From positions 1 through 24,229 of the forward strand of contig JBFMHA010000058.1 of NCBI GenBank assembly GCA_040753075.1: 24,229 nt of DNA, written 5' to 3'. Shown here piece by piece: positions 14,395-24,229 of this stretch. A program made the position numbers and the translations under genes. The stretch is from UBA6814 sp040753075 (GTDB taxonomy: Bacteria; Desulfobacterota; Desulfovibrionia; Desulfovibrionales; Desulfovibrionaceae). The first letter of the stretch is position 1. Every line of letters starts with the position of its first letter. The notes beneath the pieces were generated by a model. That model searched no databases. It was not told the DNA's origin and saw only the letters and a list, made by a program, of their open reading frames with translations.

Positions 14395-15077
14395 AGGAGC
14401 ATGAGGAAGAGGTTGATGAAGTCCAGGTAGAGGGTCAGCGCGCCCAGGATGGTGCCGCGCTGCACCGCGGTCGCATCGTCCGCGGGCATGGTCTCGCCCA
14501 TGTAGCGCAGCTTCTGGGTGTCGTAGGCGGTCAGGCCGGTGAACACGATGACCCCGATGACCGAGATCACGAAGTGCATGACCGAACTCTGCATGAAGAT
14601 GTTCACCACCGAGGCCAGCAGGATGCCGATGAGGCCCATGAACAGGAAGGAGCCCATGGACGTCAGGTCCTTCTTGGTGGTCATGCCGTAGATGCTCATG
14701 GCCCCGAACATGCCGGCGCAGATGACGAAGGTCATGAACACCGACTCGCCGGTGTAGGCCAGGAGCACCGCGGACAGGGTGAGGCCGTTCAGGCCGCTGT
14801 AGAGCAGGAACAGGCCGTTGGCGGTCCCGGCGGACAGGCGGCCGATGGCCGCGGACAGGCCCATGACCAGGGCCAGTTCGCCGATGATGAGGCCGAAGAA
14901 CACGATCTGGTTGCCGAAGATGACCTGCTGGGCCGCCGGGCTGGCGGCGACCATGTACGCCGTGGCCGCGGTCACGGCCAGGCCGATGGACATCCATTTG
15001 TAGACTCCGCGCATGAAGACGCCGAGCACGTCGGCGCGGGCGCGGGTCGCGGTCATGCCGTAGTTTTCGAAAGCCAT
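14367..15077 (-). CDS. Bax inhibitor-1 / YccA-YbhL family membrane protein
   Basis: A 236-residue integral membrane protein with seven predicted hydrophobic helices. It carries family features: an N-terminal cytoplasmic segment, GVYKWMSIGLAVTAATAYMV, SGLNGLTLSAVLLAYT, VIVFTGLTAYDTQKLRYM with the conserved TAYDTQ, and a last helix LYLDFINLFLMLLRLFG. Bacterial members act as proton-sensitive calcium leak channels or FtsH-linked modulators; the role here is not known. GGAGGGG precedes the ATG at 15077 by 5 bases. It appears to be a single-gene transcript with its own promoter (15120-15148) and terminator. Confidence 0.92.
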   Translation of the reverse strand: MAFENYGMTATRARADVLGVFMRGVYKWMSIGLAVTAATAYMVAASPAAQQVIFGNQIVFFGLIIGELALVMGLSAAIGRLSAGTANGLFLLYSGLNGLTLSAVLLAYTGESVFMTFVICAGMFGAMSIYGMTTKKDLTSMGSFLFMGLIGILLASVVNIFMQSSVMHFVISVIGVIVFTGLTAYDTQKLRYMGETMPADDATAVQRGTILGALTLYLDFINLFLMLLRLFGARRD

Positions 15078-15539
15078 GGAAACCCCTCCGGTTGTGTAAA
15101 TCGTCGTTGGTGTGGCTTCTAGATAATGGTACTGAGGGAGTCTGGCAAGCAGGAACCGGGCCATTTCGAACGATTGGCCCAGGCTGCTGGCTGCGGGGAT
15201 TCGAGGCTGGCCGGGGGGAGGCCCGGCGTGCAAGGAGATGCACATGGCCTGCGCAAGATATTGCACAGATTGCACAACAGGAAAGACCCGGCTGGGCCGT
15301 GGAGTGCGCCCGGGTCGAATCGCCTGTGTAGCGTACGCCTGTGTCGGCGCGTTCTCGTGGCGTTGATTCACCCTGGAGCCACTGCTCACCAACTCGCCAG
15401 GTCACCCGGAATGAAGCATATGCCGTGCCAGTTTTCTCGGCGCAGGCGCAACCCGCCGGAGGGGTTGGCGTTCCCCGGACAGGGCGCAGGAGGGGCGGGG
15501 AAAAATGAGCCGGAAACCCGACGCGGGCCTGTCGGGAGC
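15078..15539. other. 462-base gap between the BI-1 and thiouridylase-like genes
   Basis: It holds the BI-1 promoter candidate, a direct repeat ATTGCACA-G-ATTGCACA (15260-15276), and a small hairpin CAACCC/GGGTTG (15449-15467) downstream of the thiouridylase-like gene. I find no tRNA cloverleaf and no reading frame with good coding character. Confidence 0.5.
15120..15148 (-). promoter_or_regulatory. Candidate sigma70-type promoter of the BI-1 gene
   Basis: On the minus strand, TTGCCA (15143-15148; 5/6 match to -35) is followed after exactly 17 bases by TATCTA (15120-15125; weak -10). It would give a leader of about 35 bases before the start codon at 15077. Confidence 0.4.
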
Positions 15540-16610
15540 CTACTCCGCCCCGCCCCGGCAATGCTGGAGATTGCGGGCCTTGGCCTCGTCGTCCCACTGG
15601 GGCTCGGCCCAGGCCAGCGGCGTCGCGCGGCAGGGCGTCGCCTCCACGGTGCGGGTCTCCGCGCCCACCGCGGTCACGGACACGGCCACCGGGCCGCCGG
15701 AGCGCGCCGCCTTGGGCGAATAGGAGGCGAAGAAGGCCGCGGCGTCGGCGATGACCACGTCGGGCCAGGGGCCGGACAGGGGGCGTCCCACGGCCAGGGG
15801 GCCGGGAAAGTCGCGGGTCTTGAACACCAGGTCCCCGGGCGCAAGCAGCCGCTCCAGCCGCTCGTTGCCCGCCTGGTTGCGGCCGATGGCCAGCCAGAAC
15901 TGCGCTCCCTCGGCCTCGGCCCAATACTGCCGGCCCTCGTCGGCCAGGCGGAACAGCTCCGGCCCGGGCGCGGCCACGTGCTTGAGCAGGGGCCAGAACC
16001 GCCGCGCGGACTCGGGCTCGGCCAGCAGGCAGCCTCCGGCCGGGGTGGGCAACTCGGCGAGCCCGAACTCCCGGGCCAGGTCCAGCTGCCGCCGCCGGCC
16101 CCGGCCGCCGAAATCATGGAGCCGCTCCCGGTCCACCAGGCCGGACTCCTCCATGGGCGTGGGATCGAGCTTTCTCGCGCACAGGGGCCGCAGCAGGATG
16201 CCCTTCACTCCGGCGTCGCGGGCGATGGCGTTCATGGCGTCGCGGCGCTGGGACATGGGCCGCTGCCCCACCACCTCGCCGGTGGCCAGGAATGTCGCGC
16301 CATACTTGGACATCAACTCCCGCGCCCCGGACAGCATGAGGATCTTGCAGTCCATGCACGGGTTCAGCAGCTTGCCGAACCCGTGGGCCGGTCCGCGCAG
16401 CATGGCCGTGAACTCGGCGGACACGTCCACCGGGCTTATGTCCAGGCCCCACACCCGCTCCCAGTGCGGGATGCGGCGGGGGTCGCCGAAGAAGGGCGAC
16501 ACGAAGTGCAGGCACTTGACCTTGAGGCCCTGGGCCATGAGCACCCGCGCCGCCAGGATGGAGTCCAGGCCCGCGGAGAAGAGGGACAGGCAATGGTAGG
16601 TTTCAGCCAT
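15540..16610 (-). CDS. PP-loop RNA thiouridylase-like protein with C-terminal NFACT-R-like domain
   Basis: A 356-residue protein with an N-terminal PP-loop ATP pyrophosphatase domain: CLSLFSAGLDSILAARVL holds the motif SAGLDS (12-17). It has cysteines placed as in MnmA-type tRNA 2-thiouridylases: C85/C88 in NPCMDC and C194 in AGGCLL. LATGEVVGQRPMSQR (108-122) is the substrate-loop region. Residues about 225-330 (FWLAIGRNQAGNERLERLL...GDLVFKTRDFPGPLAVG) resemble the NFACT-R_2 RNA-binding domain found fused to thiouridylase-like proteins. It probably adenylates and thiolates a tRNA base, but the base is unknown. Start ATG 16610 gives the PP-loop just after a short strand; no ribosome-binding site is clear there, and an in-frame ATG 34 codons upstream is possible. 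Confidence 0.8.
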   Translation of the reverse strand: MAETYHCLSLFSAGLDSILAARVLMAQGLKVKCLHFVSPFFGDPRRIPHWERVWGLDISPVDVSAEFTAMLRGPAHGFGKLLNPCMDCKILMLSGARELMSKYGATFLATGEVVGQRPMSQRRDAMNAIARDAGVKGILLRPLCARKLDPTPMEESGLVDRERLHDFGGRGRRRQLDLAREFGLAELPTPAGGCLLAEPESARRFWPLLKHVAAPGPELFRLADEGRQYWAEAEGAQFWLAIGRNQAGNERLERLLAPGDLVFKTRDFPGPLAVGRPLSGPWPDVVIADAAAFFASYSPKAARSGGPVAVSVTAVGAETRTVEATPCRATPLAWAEPQWDDEAKARNLQHCRGGAE

Positions 16611-16815
16611 GGGGAGCGCGGATATACGCCAGGGCGGGTCGGGGGGCAAGGCCGATGTCCTCTGCTTCGGGACGCGGCGCTCTCCGCCTTCCCCAGGGGG
16701 GGCGACGGGCACGTCCTTTGCTAGCCATTACTGGGAGCACTGCGATGTCGCTCATTTCCTGCTCCGAGTTATCTCCCCCAGCACCCTCTACATTTGTCAC
16801 GACTGGAGACGCCAT

Positions 16816-17691
16816 ATGATTGGAGGTATTTCCAGACAGTACGCCCGATCCATACAGAGATGCTCCGGGAAACTATTATCTGCATACGCGAGAACGACCA
16901 CCAAGAAAACCACAAAGCAGGCGAAGATAACACCGAAGAGCAAGGTCATTCCGAAGTCGCCGGGAACAAATACCCCAGCGGGCAATACCGCCCAAACACC
17001 GTCGAGCATTGCTCCAAAAGTCAGCTTCGAAGCTGCGTCCAAGGAATTCAGCACCGCGGTTTCTTCACTGGAGAAGGCTCTTTCTTCAATTTCCGCCTCG
17101 CATTCTCAGGAGCATAAGCACTCAATAGCCGCGTCGTTCGACACAATAAGGGCTGCGATGGCGGCAATCAGCTCGACAATGGCGCTGGCAAACGCTTCCG
17201 GCCCGGCGGATTCTTCCCTCGCCCCCCCCGCCAACGCCGACGCCGCGCCCACAGGCGCGGGAAATGACGCCCCGGGAGATGCTCACGCCACGGGCCCAGA
17301 CCTCCCGATCCTGGCGGATGGGGACGAAAACAGCGATGCGGAGCTCTCTCCCCTGCACATGCCTGCCACTGGCGAACCGTCTCCGGCATTTTCTGCCGGG
17401 TTGAACCCAAACGAATCCTTCGCTAACGGGTTGGCTTTTCCTAGCGCCCCGCCCAACTCGACCGCAGCGACCGGCGGAGCCGGGAGCGAGCCTCCAGAAT
17501 CGTCCGCCGCTCCCAAGTCCAGCGACGGCGCGCCCCAAATGTCTTCAGACGACGCCCACCCTTCGACGGAGAACACTCCGGACTGGCCCGTCCGCATGAC
17601 TGCCGCGGCCAACGCCATCCTCTCTCGATATCTCGAGCGTCTCGACTGTACTGGGGGTGAATACGGCGCATATGTGTCGATCTCTGCCTAG
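16816..17691 (+). CDS. Unrecognised Ala/Ser/Pro-rich protein, 291 aa
   Basis: I do not recognise this protein. GGAG at 16805-16808 lies 7 bases before the ATG. Four parts are visible. Residues 1-50 are strongly basic (ARTTTKKTTKQAKITPKSK). Residues 66-128 form a likely helix or coiled coil (SFEAASKEFSTAVSSLEKAL, then SFDTIRAAMAAISSTMALA). Residues 129-258 are a long Ala/Pro/Ser/Asp-rich, probably disordered and acidic segment. Residues 258-277 are a short helix (VRMTAAANAILSRYLERL) before a GGEYGAYVSISA tail. There is no signal peptide or membrane segment. Base composition and codon use are more A/T-rich than in the neighbours, mainly in the first third, which suggests acquisition. It stands alone between two minus-strand genes. 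The frame is open and protein-like, but reality as a gene is not certain. Confidence 0.6.
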   Translation: MIGGISRQYARSIQRCSGKLLSAYARTTTKKTTKQAKITPKSKVIPKSPGTNTPAGNTAQTPSSIAPKVSFEAASKEFSTAVSSLEKALSSISASHSQEHKHSIAASFDTIRAAMAAISSTMALANASGPADSSLAPPANADAAPTGAGNDAPGDAHATGPDLPILADGDENSDAELSPLHMPATGEPSPAFSAGLNPNESFANGLAFPSAPPNSTAATGGAGSEPPESSAAPKSSDGAPQMSSDDAHPSTENTPDWPVRMTAAANAILSRYLERLDCTGGEYGAYVSISA

Positions 17692-17846
17692 GCCGCACTG
17701 TACGAACCGCTGCAGCCCCATGACGGTCGCCTGATCGCGCGGGATATGACTGGGCGGCCCTGATGAATCCTTACCCGGCCGGATTCAATCCCACGGAGCT
17801 CAAGCGAATACCGGAGACATGCCTGACTGGCCGGAAATGCTTCATG

Positions 17847-17862
17847 CCTCTCCCCGGAGAGG
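17847..17862. repeat. Small palindrome in the convergent gap
   Basis: CCTCTCC and GGAGAGG flank CC. It lies between the 291-aa gene (plus) and the response-regulator remnant (minus), where a terminator would be expected, but it has no T tract on either strand. Confidence 0.3.
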
Positions 17863-17910
17863 TCTCCGCTGGAATGGGCCGATCCGCCGGCAGCCCACGA
17901 GACCGGCCGG

Positions 17911-18147
17911 TCACGCCCGGACCAGCCGCTGCAGAATCGCTTCGAGCCGGTCCTGGTCAAGGGGCTTGGGCACGAAGTCCAGCTCCTCCAGCGCCTTCTC
18001 CCCGCTGTGTGCGCACGCGCACTCCTCGCGCCACATGCGCGTGACCATCCGGCCCGTGGCCAGGGCGATGATCCGCTCATCCTCCACGACCATGGCCCGG
18101 AACCGGCCGTTCTCCGCGGGGCTAGTGGCACGGGAACCGGACGACAA
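17911..18147 (-). pseudogene. Response-regulator receiver domain remnant with internal deletion
   Basis: A 78-residue frame that keeps both ends of a CheY-like receiver domain and lacks its middle. The first strand with the acidic pair (AMVVEDERIIALATGRMV, E22/D23) and the second strand-helix (ECACAHSGEKALEEL) run directly into the last strand (DFVPKPLDQDRLEAILQRLV, with K61-P62). About 45-50 residues, including the phospho-acceptor Asp strand and the Thr/Ser strand, are missing; a receiver domain is normally about 115-120 residues. It cannot be a working receiver. The frame overlaps the end of the sensor kinase by 26 bases; an internal ATG at 18093 is the other possible start. It is most likely the decayed partner of that kinase. 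Confidence 0.7.
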
Positions 18148-20014
18148 AATTCGCCCCCCTGTCGTTGTATGCGTCCATGGCGCCGTGCAGCTGGTCGACC
18201 AGGCTGGACACCAGGGTCAGTCCCAGGGACGAGCTTCGGCGGCAGTCGAAGCCTTCGGGCAGGCCGACCCCGTTGTCGGAGATCTTCATCACCACGCTGT
18301 CGCCCTCCCGCTTCACGTCGATCCGCACCACTCCACCGGGAACGCCGATGAAGGCGTGCTTGACCGCGTTGGTCAGGAGCTCGTTGACCAGCAGCCCGAA
18401 GGGCACCGACTTGGTGATGGGCAGGCGGACCTCGCCGATCTCCGTCTCGGCGCGAATCCGGCTCCCCGCGCCGACGCCCACGTGGGACACGAGGTTGATG
18501 ATGTAATTCCTCATGTCCACGCTCGACAGGTCGTCCGACCGGTAGAGCTCCTCGTGGACCAGGGCCATGGAATGGATCCGCGCCTGGCTCGCCTGGACCA
18601 GGGAGCGGCTCCCGGGATCGCTGATCCGGTCGAGCTGGAGGTACAGCAGGCTGTTCATGATCTGGAGGTTGTTCTTCACCCGGTGGTGCATCTCGCGCAG
18701 CAGCACCTCCTTTTCCCGCAGGGACGCCTTGATCCCCTCCTCGGCCCGGACCCGGTCGGAGATGTCGTGCAGCGCAACCAGCAGGCACTCGCCCACGGGC
18801 GCCATCTTCACGGTGACGTGCCGGACGGCGCCGTCCCGGCACGTGACCCGGCTCTCCGCCGGCCTGGTCCAGGGCCAGTTCTCGCCGCACCCCTCGGCCA
18901 GGGACCGCCACGCCTCGGCGGACAACGCCCGCGTCTCCTCGTCGAGATAGGCCAGGGCGAACCAGTCGTCGACCCGGCGGAGGACGTCCGGGGCATAGCC
19001 GAAGGACTCCACGAACTGGCCGTTCAGGGACTCGATCATCCCGGTCCTGTCCACCAGCGCCATGGCCACCGGCGAAGCCTCGAAGAGGCCCCTGAACTTC
19101 ACTTCGCCCGCGCGCAATTCCGCGTTGAGCGCGCCGATCGCGCGCCAGCGCCACGCCGCCATGCCCACCACCACGGCGAGCAGGAGCAGGCCCGCCGCCA
19201 GCGCGGCCCGCGCCGCGGTCCAGAACGGTTCCGGCCTGCCGTACCACGCCGCATAGATGTCCTGGTACTCCCGGGTCCCGACGAACTCGGCCACGGCGTC
19301 GCTCAGCATGGGGTACAGCCGGGCGTCGCCCCTGCGCACCGCCACGGCCCGCTTGACCTCGACCAGCGGCGGGCCCGCCCGCTTGATCCGGTTCTCCAGC
19401 CGGGCCTCGCGGGCGATCTTCATCACCACGGGCTCCGGGGCGGCCAGCACGTCCACGTGCCCGGAGATCAGGTCCACAAAGGCCTCCTGCACCGTATCCC
19501 GCACCACGAGATCCAGGTCGCCCCTTCCCGAGAGCAGGCTCTGGGCCACGTTCATCCGCGAGGTGGCGACCCGCCTCCCCGCGAGATCGGCGGGCCCGGC
19601 GATGTCGTGGGTGGCGGACCTGACGAACAGCATGACGGAAAAGGTCTCCACCGGCAGGGTGAAGTCGAAGAGCGCCGCCCTCTCCTTGCTGATCCCCAGG
19701 TTGGGCAGCACGTCGGCCCGGCCATCGGCGACCGCGGCGAACGCGGCGTCCCAGTCGTCCGCCACGAGATACGTCACCTTCAGGTTCTTCCGCCGGGCGA
19801 CGGCGTCGAAGATGTCGATGGCGAAGCCGACCGGCTTGCCCGATTTGTCGAGGTCGTACTGCGGCGGGAAATGCCGCAGCGCCACCGCCACGACCTCGTC
19901 GCCCCGCCCCGCCTGCGCGCCGGCCCAGGCGTCCGGGCCCGGGAGCAGGACCAGCCCCAGGCATGCGGACAGCGCCAGCACAGCCAAGAGGGCCACGCTG
20001 AAACGAACAGCCAT
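18122..20014 (-). CDS. Sensor histidine kinase: periplasmic SBP domain, PAS, HisKA_2, HATPase
   Basis: A 630-residue membrane sensor kinase. A signal sequence or anchor (1-32) is followed by an amino-acid-type SBP_bac_3 sensor domain (about 40-260: PPQYDLDKSGKPVGFAIDIF through QDIYAAWYG). Next come one membrane helix (about 265-290), a PAS domain (about 303-422) and a HisKA_2 phospho-acceptor segment (LLREMHHRVKNNLQ, His443/444). The ATPase domain has N-box NELLTNAVKHAF (544-555), DNGVGLPEG (580-588) and SSLGLTLV (595-602). It probably senses a small periplasmic ligand and autophosphorylates. HisKA_2 kinases often pass phosphate to a receiver encoded next to them; here that receiver is truncated. 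The ATG at 20014 follows GGGGGAAGG very closely. Confidence 0.9.
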   Translation of the reverse strand: MAVRFSVALLAVLALSACLGLVLLPGPDAWAGAQAGRGDEVVAVALRHFPPQYDLDKSGKPVGFAIDIFDAVARRKNLKVTYLVADDWDAAFAAVADGRADVLPNLGISKERAALFDFTLPVETFSVMLFVRSATHDIAGPADLAGRRVATSRMNVAQSLLSGRGDLDLVVRDTVQEAFVDLISGHVDVLAAPEPVVMKIAREARLENRIKRAGPPLVEVKRAVAVRRGDARLYPMLSDAVAEFVGTREYQDIYAAWYGRPEPFWTAARAALAAGLLLLAVVVGMAAWRWRAIGALNAELRAGEVKFRGLFEASPVAMALVDRTGMIESLNGQFVESFGYAPDVLRRVDDWFALAYLDEETRALSAEAWRSLAEGCGENWPWTRPAESRVTCRDGAVRHVTVKMAPVGECLLVALHDISDRVRAEEGIKASLREKEVLLREMHHRVKNNLQIMNSLLYLQLDRISDPGSRSLVQASQARIHSMALVHEELYRSDDLSSVDMRNYIINLVSHVGVGAGSRIRAETEIGEVRLPITKSVPFGLLVNELLTNAVKHAFIGVPGGVVRIDVKREGDSVVMKISDNGVGLPEGFDCRRSSSLGLTLVSSLVDQLHGAMDAYNDRGANFVVRFPCH

Positions 20015-20372
20015 CCTTCCCCCATGCCCTGCGCCGACGATTTACAGGCGTTTTTAAAAAATTCCCATGAAAGCGGCATGATATAATGCGCATCTGGCCG
20101 CATGACCACCAGCCGCCTTGCAATAGACTGATTACTCAGGGAGATTTTTGACCATAATGCATATACCACAACGCGACATCTGTGTGAAGCTCGTTATGTC
20201 GCGTCCAAGCTCCCTCCCCCCGCCCCGCGGCCGGGGGAAATCGCCATGAACCCCGGAGGCCGCGGCCCGCTCCGGCTGGTTATTGGCGGCCTCCCTCGCC
20301 GGTTGCCCCCCGGCCTGGGTTCTGCTATGGCTTCGACGCCCGTTTTCACCAATTCCGTCAATGGAGTTCGCA
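20015..20372. other. Divergent 358-base region between the kinase and recA
   Basis: AT-rich near the kinase end, with TATAAT on the plus strand at about 20080 and a possible minus-strand -10 overlapping it for the kinase. A 9-bp inverted repeat lies at 20171-20204, and the last 150 bases are GC-rich. I could not find a clear LexA operator by eye, although recA would be expected to carry one. Confidence 0.5.
20171..20204. promoter_or_regulatory. Inverted repeat upstream of recA
   Basis: ACGCGACAT (20171-20179) and ATGTCGCGT (20196-20204) are exact reverse complements around a 16-base spacer. It lies about 170 bases before the recA start and could be a regulator site or a leader hairpin. Confidence 0.4.
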
Positions 20373-21440
20373 ATGGCCGCCAAGAAGACTTCCGCCCCTG
20401 AAGACCTGCGCGCCGAGGCGCTCAAGACCGCGCTGGGGACCATCGAGCGCAAGTACGGCCAGGGCTCGGTGATGAAGCTCTCCGAGGAGGCCCATGCGGC
20501 CATCCCGGCCGTCCCCACCGGGTCCATCGCCCTGGACCTGGCGCTGGGCATCGGCGGCTTCCCCCGCGGCCGGGTCATCGAGATCTTCGGTCCCGAGTCC
20601 TCGGGCAAGACCACCCTGGCCCTGCACATGATCGCCGAGGCCCAGAAGAAGGGGGGCACCGCGGCCTTCATCGACGCCGAGCACGCCCTGGACGTGAACT
20701 ACGCCAAGCGCCTCGGGGTCAGGACCGACGAGATGCTCATCTCCCAGCCCGACTACGGCGAGCAGGCCCTGGACATCGCCGACATGCTGGTGCGCTCCGG
20801 CGCGGTTGACATCATCGCCATCGACTCGGTGGCCGCCCTCATCCCCCAGGCCGAGCTGGAGGGCGACATGGGCGACACCCAGGTGGGCGGCCAGGCCCGG
20901 CTCATGTCCCACGCCCTGCGCAAGCTCACCGGCTCCATCCACAAGTCCCGGACCTCGGTGGTCTTCATCAACCAGATCCGCATGAAGATCGGCATGATGG
21001 GCTACGGCAACCCGGAGACCACCCCGGGCGGCAACGCGCTCAAGTTCTACGCCTCGGTGCGCCTGGACATCCGCCGCATCCAGACCCTCAAGGACAAGGA
21101 CGAGGTCTACGGCTCCAAGGTCCGAATCAAGGTGGTCAAGAACAAGGTGGCCCCGCCCTTCCGCGAGGCGGTGGTGGACGTGCTCTACGGCACGGGCATC
21201 TCCCGCGAGGGCGAGATCCTGGACATGGGCGTGGAGGCCGGCATCATCGACAAGTCCGGGGCCTGGTTCTCCTTCGGGTCCGAGCGCCTGGGCCAGGGCA
21301 AGGAGAACGTCCGCGCCCTGCTCTCCGAGAACAAGGACCTCTGCGCCACCATCGAGGCCAGGCTCCTGGAGCACCTGGGCATGCACCCCATGGTCAAGGC
21401 CGGCTCCGGCGACGACGAACCCCTGTCCGGCGAGGACTAG
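20373..21440 (+). CDS. recA: Recombinase RecA
   Basis: A 355-residue RecA. It forms ATP-dependent filaments on single-stranded DNA for homologous recombination and promotes LexA cleavage in the SOS response. It has Walker A GPESSGKT (73-80), the conserved core FIDAEHALD and IIAIDSVAALIPQAELEGD, loop 1/2 signatures (GDTQVGGQARLMSHALRKL, FINQIRMKIGMMGYGNPET) and an acidic tail ending DDEPLSGED. Start ATG 20373 has GGAG 6 bases upstream; an in-frame ATG at 20361 is less likely. It has its own terminator. recX, which often follows recA, is missing; alaS is next. Confidence 0.98.
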   Translation: MAAKKTSAPEDLRAEALKTALGTIERKYGQGSVMKLSEEAHAAIPAVPTGSIALDLALGIGGFPRGRVIEIFGPESSGKTTLALHMIAEAQKKGGTAAFIDAEHALDVNYAKRLGVRTDEMLISQPDYGEQALDIADMLVRSGAVDIIAIDSVAALIPQAELEGDMGDTQVGGQARLMSHALRKLTGSIHKSRTSVVFINQIRMKIGMMGYGNPETTPGGNALKFYASVRLDIRRIQTLKDKDEVYGSKVRIKVVKNKVAPPFREAVVDVLYGTGISREGEILDMGVEAGIIDKSGAWFSFGSERLGQGKENVRALLSENKDLCATIEARLLEHLGMHPMVKAGSGDDEPLSGED

Positions 21441-21457
21441 GCCGCACGAGCAGACCC

Positions 21458-21490
21458 ACGCCGGGACGCGACTCCGCGTCCCGGCGTTTC
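21458..21490 (+). terminator. recA terminator
   Basis: A perfect 13-bp stem (ACGCCGGGACGCG 21458-21470 with 21475-21487), loop ACTC, then TTCATCCTTT. It is a strong GC hairpin with a broken T tract, 17 bases after the recA stop. Confidence 0.8.
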
Positions 21491-21549
21491 ATCCTTTGAG
21501 CAACAATCCCGGGACCGGACGAACCGGCCCCGCAGCACGGACGATTCCC

Positions 21550-24177
<2,628 letters not shown>

Positions 24178-24191
24178 CTGAAACGAGAGGG

Positions 24192-24229
24192 AGGGGGACC
24201 CCACTTTTTGGAAAAAGTGGGGTCCCCCT
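24192..24229 (+). terminator. alaS terminator hairpin
   Basis: Two 18-base arms (24192-24209 and 24212-24229) are perfect complements around GG, with TTTTT/AAAAA at the tip and G/C at the base. The stem runs to the edge of the window, so any T tract after it cannot be seen. The sequence is related to the hairpin at 12283-12331. Confidence 0.75.

Noticed and set aside
15290..15340. GGGTCGAATC resembling a tRNA T-loop
   Set aside because: No acceptor, D-arm or anticodon stem can be built around it on either strand.
16797..17054. Minus-strand 85-aa frame with a hydrophobic stretch that looks like a membrane helix
   Set aside because: It is the complement of the Lys/Thr-rich start of the 291-aa gene, which automatically gives Phe/Val-rich text. 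It has no convincing ribosome-binding site.

Overview
The window is a high-GC (roughly two-thirds G+C by eye), densely coded stretch of a Gram-negative chromosome. An lpxK gene implies lipid A. The protein style (PIN-PhoH protein, HisKA_2 sensor kinase with a solute-binding sensor domain, PP-loop/NFACT-R thiouridylase, recA directly followed by alaS) and the GC-rich dispersed hairpins suggest a sulfate-reducing Desulfovibrionaceae-type deltaproteobacterium. That assignment is inference from gene content, not from a marker search.

Layout: (1) 1-2734, plus strand: the end of a polar amino-acid binding protein, an unusual 597-aa permease made of two fused permease domains, and a short asparaginase-domain protein. 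(2) 2735-6987, plus strand: pstS, pstC, pstA, then a PIN-PhoH ATPase; pstB and phoU are not here. A large palindrome and Pho-box-like repeats precede pstS. (3) 7158-12240, minus strand: a choline-to-glycine-betaine unit read as FadR-type regulator, betA, betB, choX-like binding protein, closed by a bidirectional terminator shared with phoH. The regulator has its own candidate operators and a terminator-like hairpin in its leader. (4) 12241-12736: a repeat-rich gap with several GC hairpins. (5) 12737-16610, minus strand: lpxK with a small ABM-like protein, a Bax-inhibitor-1 family membrane protein whose 3' end and terminator are partly duplicated downstream, and a PP-loop RNA thiouridylase-like enzyme. 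(6) 16816-20014: an accessory island with an unrecognised Ala/Ser/Pro-rich 291-aa protein (plus), and a membrane sensor histidine kinase followed by a response-regulator remnant that lacks the phospho-acceptor half (minus). (7) 20373-24229, plus strand: recA and alaS, each with a strong terminator.

How they work together: regions 1 and 2 are nutrient uptake (amino acids, phosphate). In both, a strong hairpin sits between the binding-protein gene and the permease gene, which would favour excess binding protein. Region 3 imports and oxidises choline to the osmoprotectant glycine betaine, although the permease and ATPase of the choline transporter are not in the window. Most of the window is ordinary core metabolism. 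The parts most worth a second look are the orphaned kinase with its broken regulator, the unknown 291-aa protein, the attenuator/operator arrangement ahead of the betaine regulator, the tandem duplication behind the BI-1 gene, and the pstB-less pst cluster next to phoH. I found no convincing CRISPR array, tRNA, rRNA, insertion sequence or phage module.
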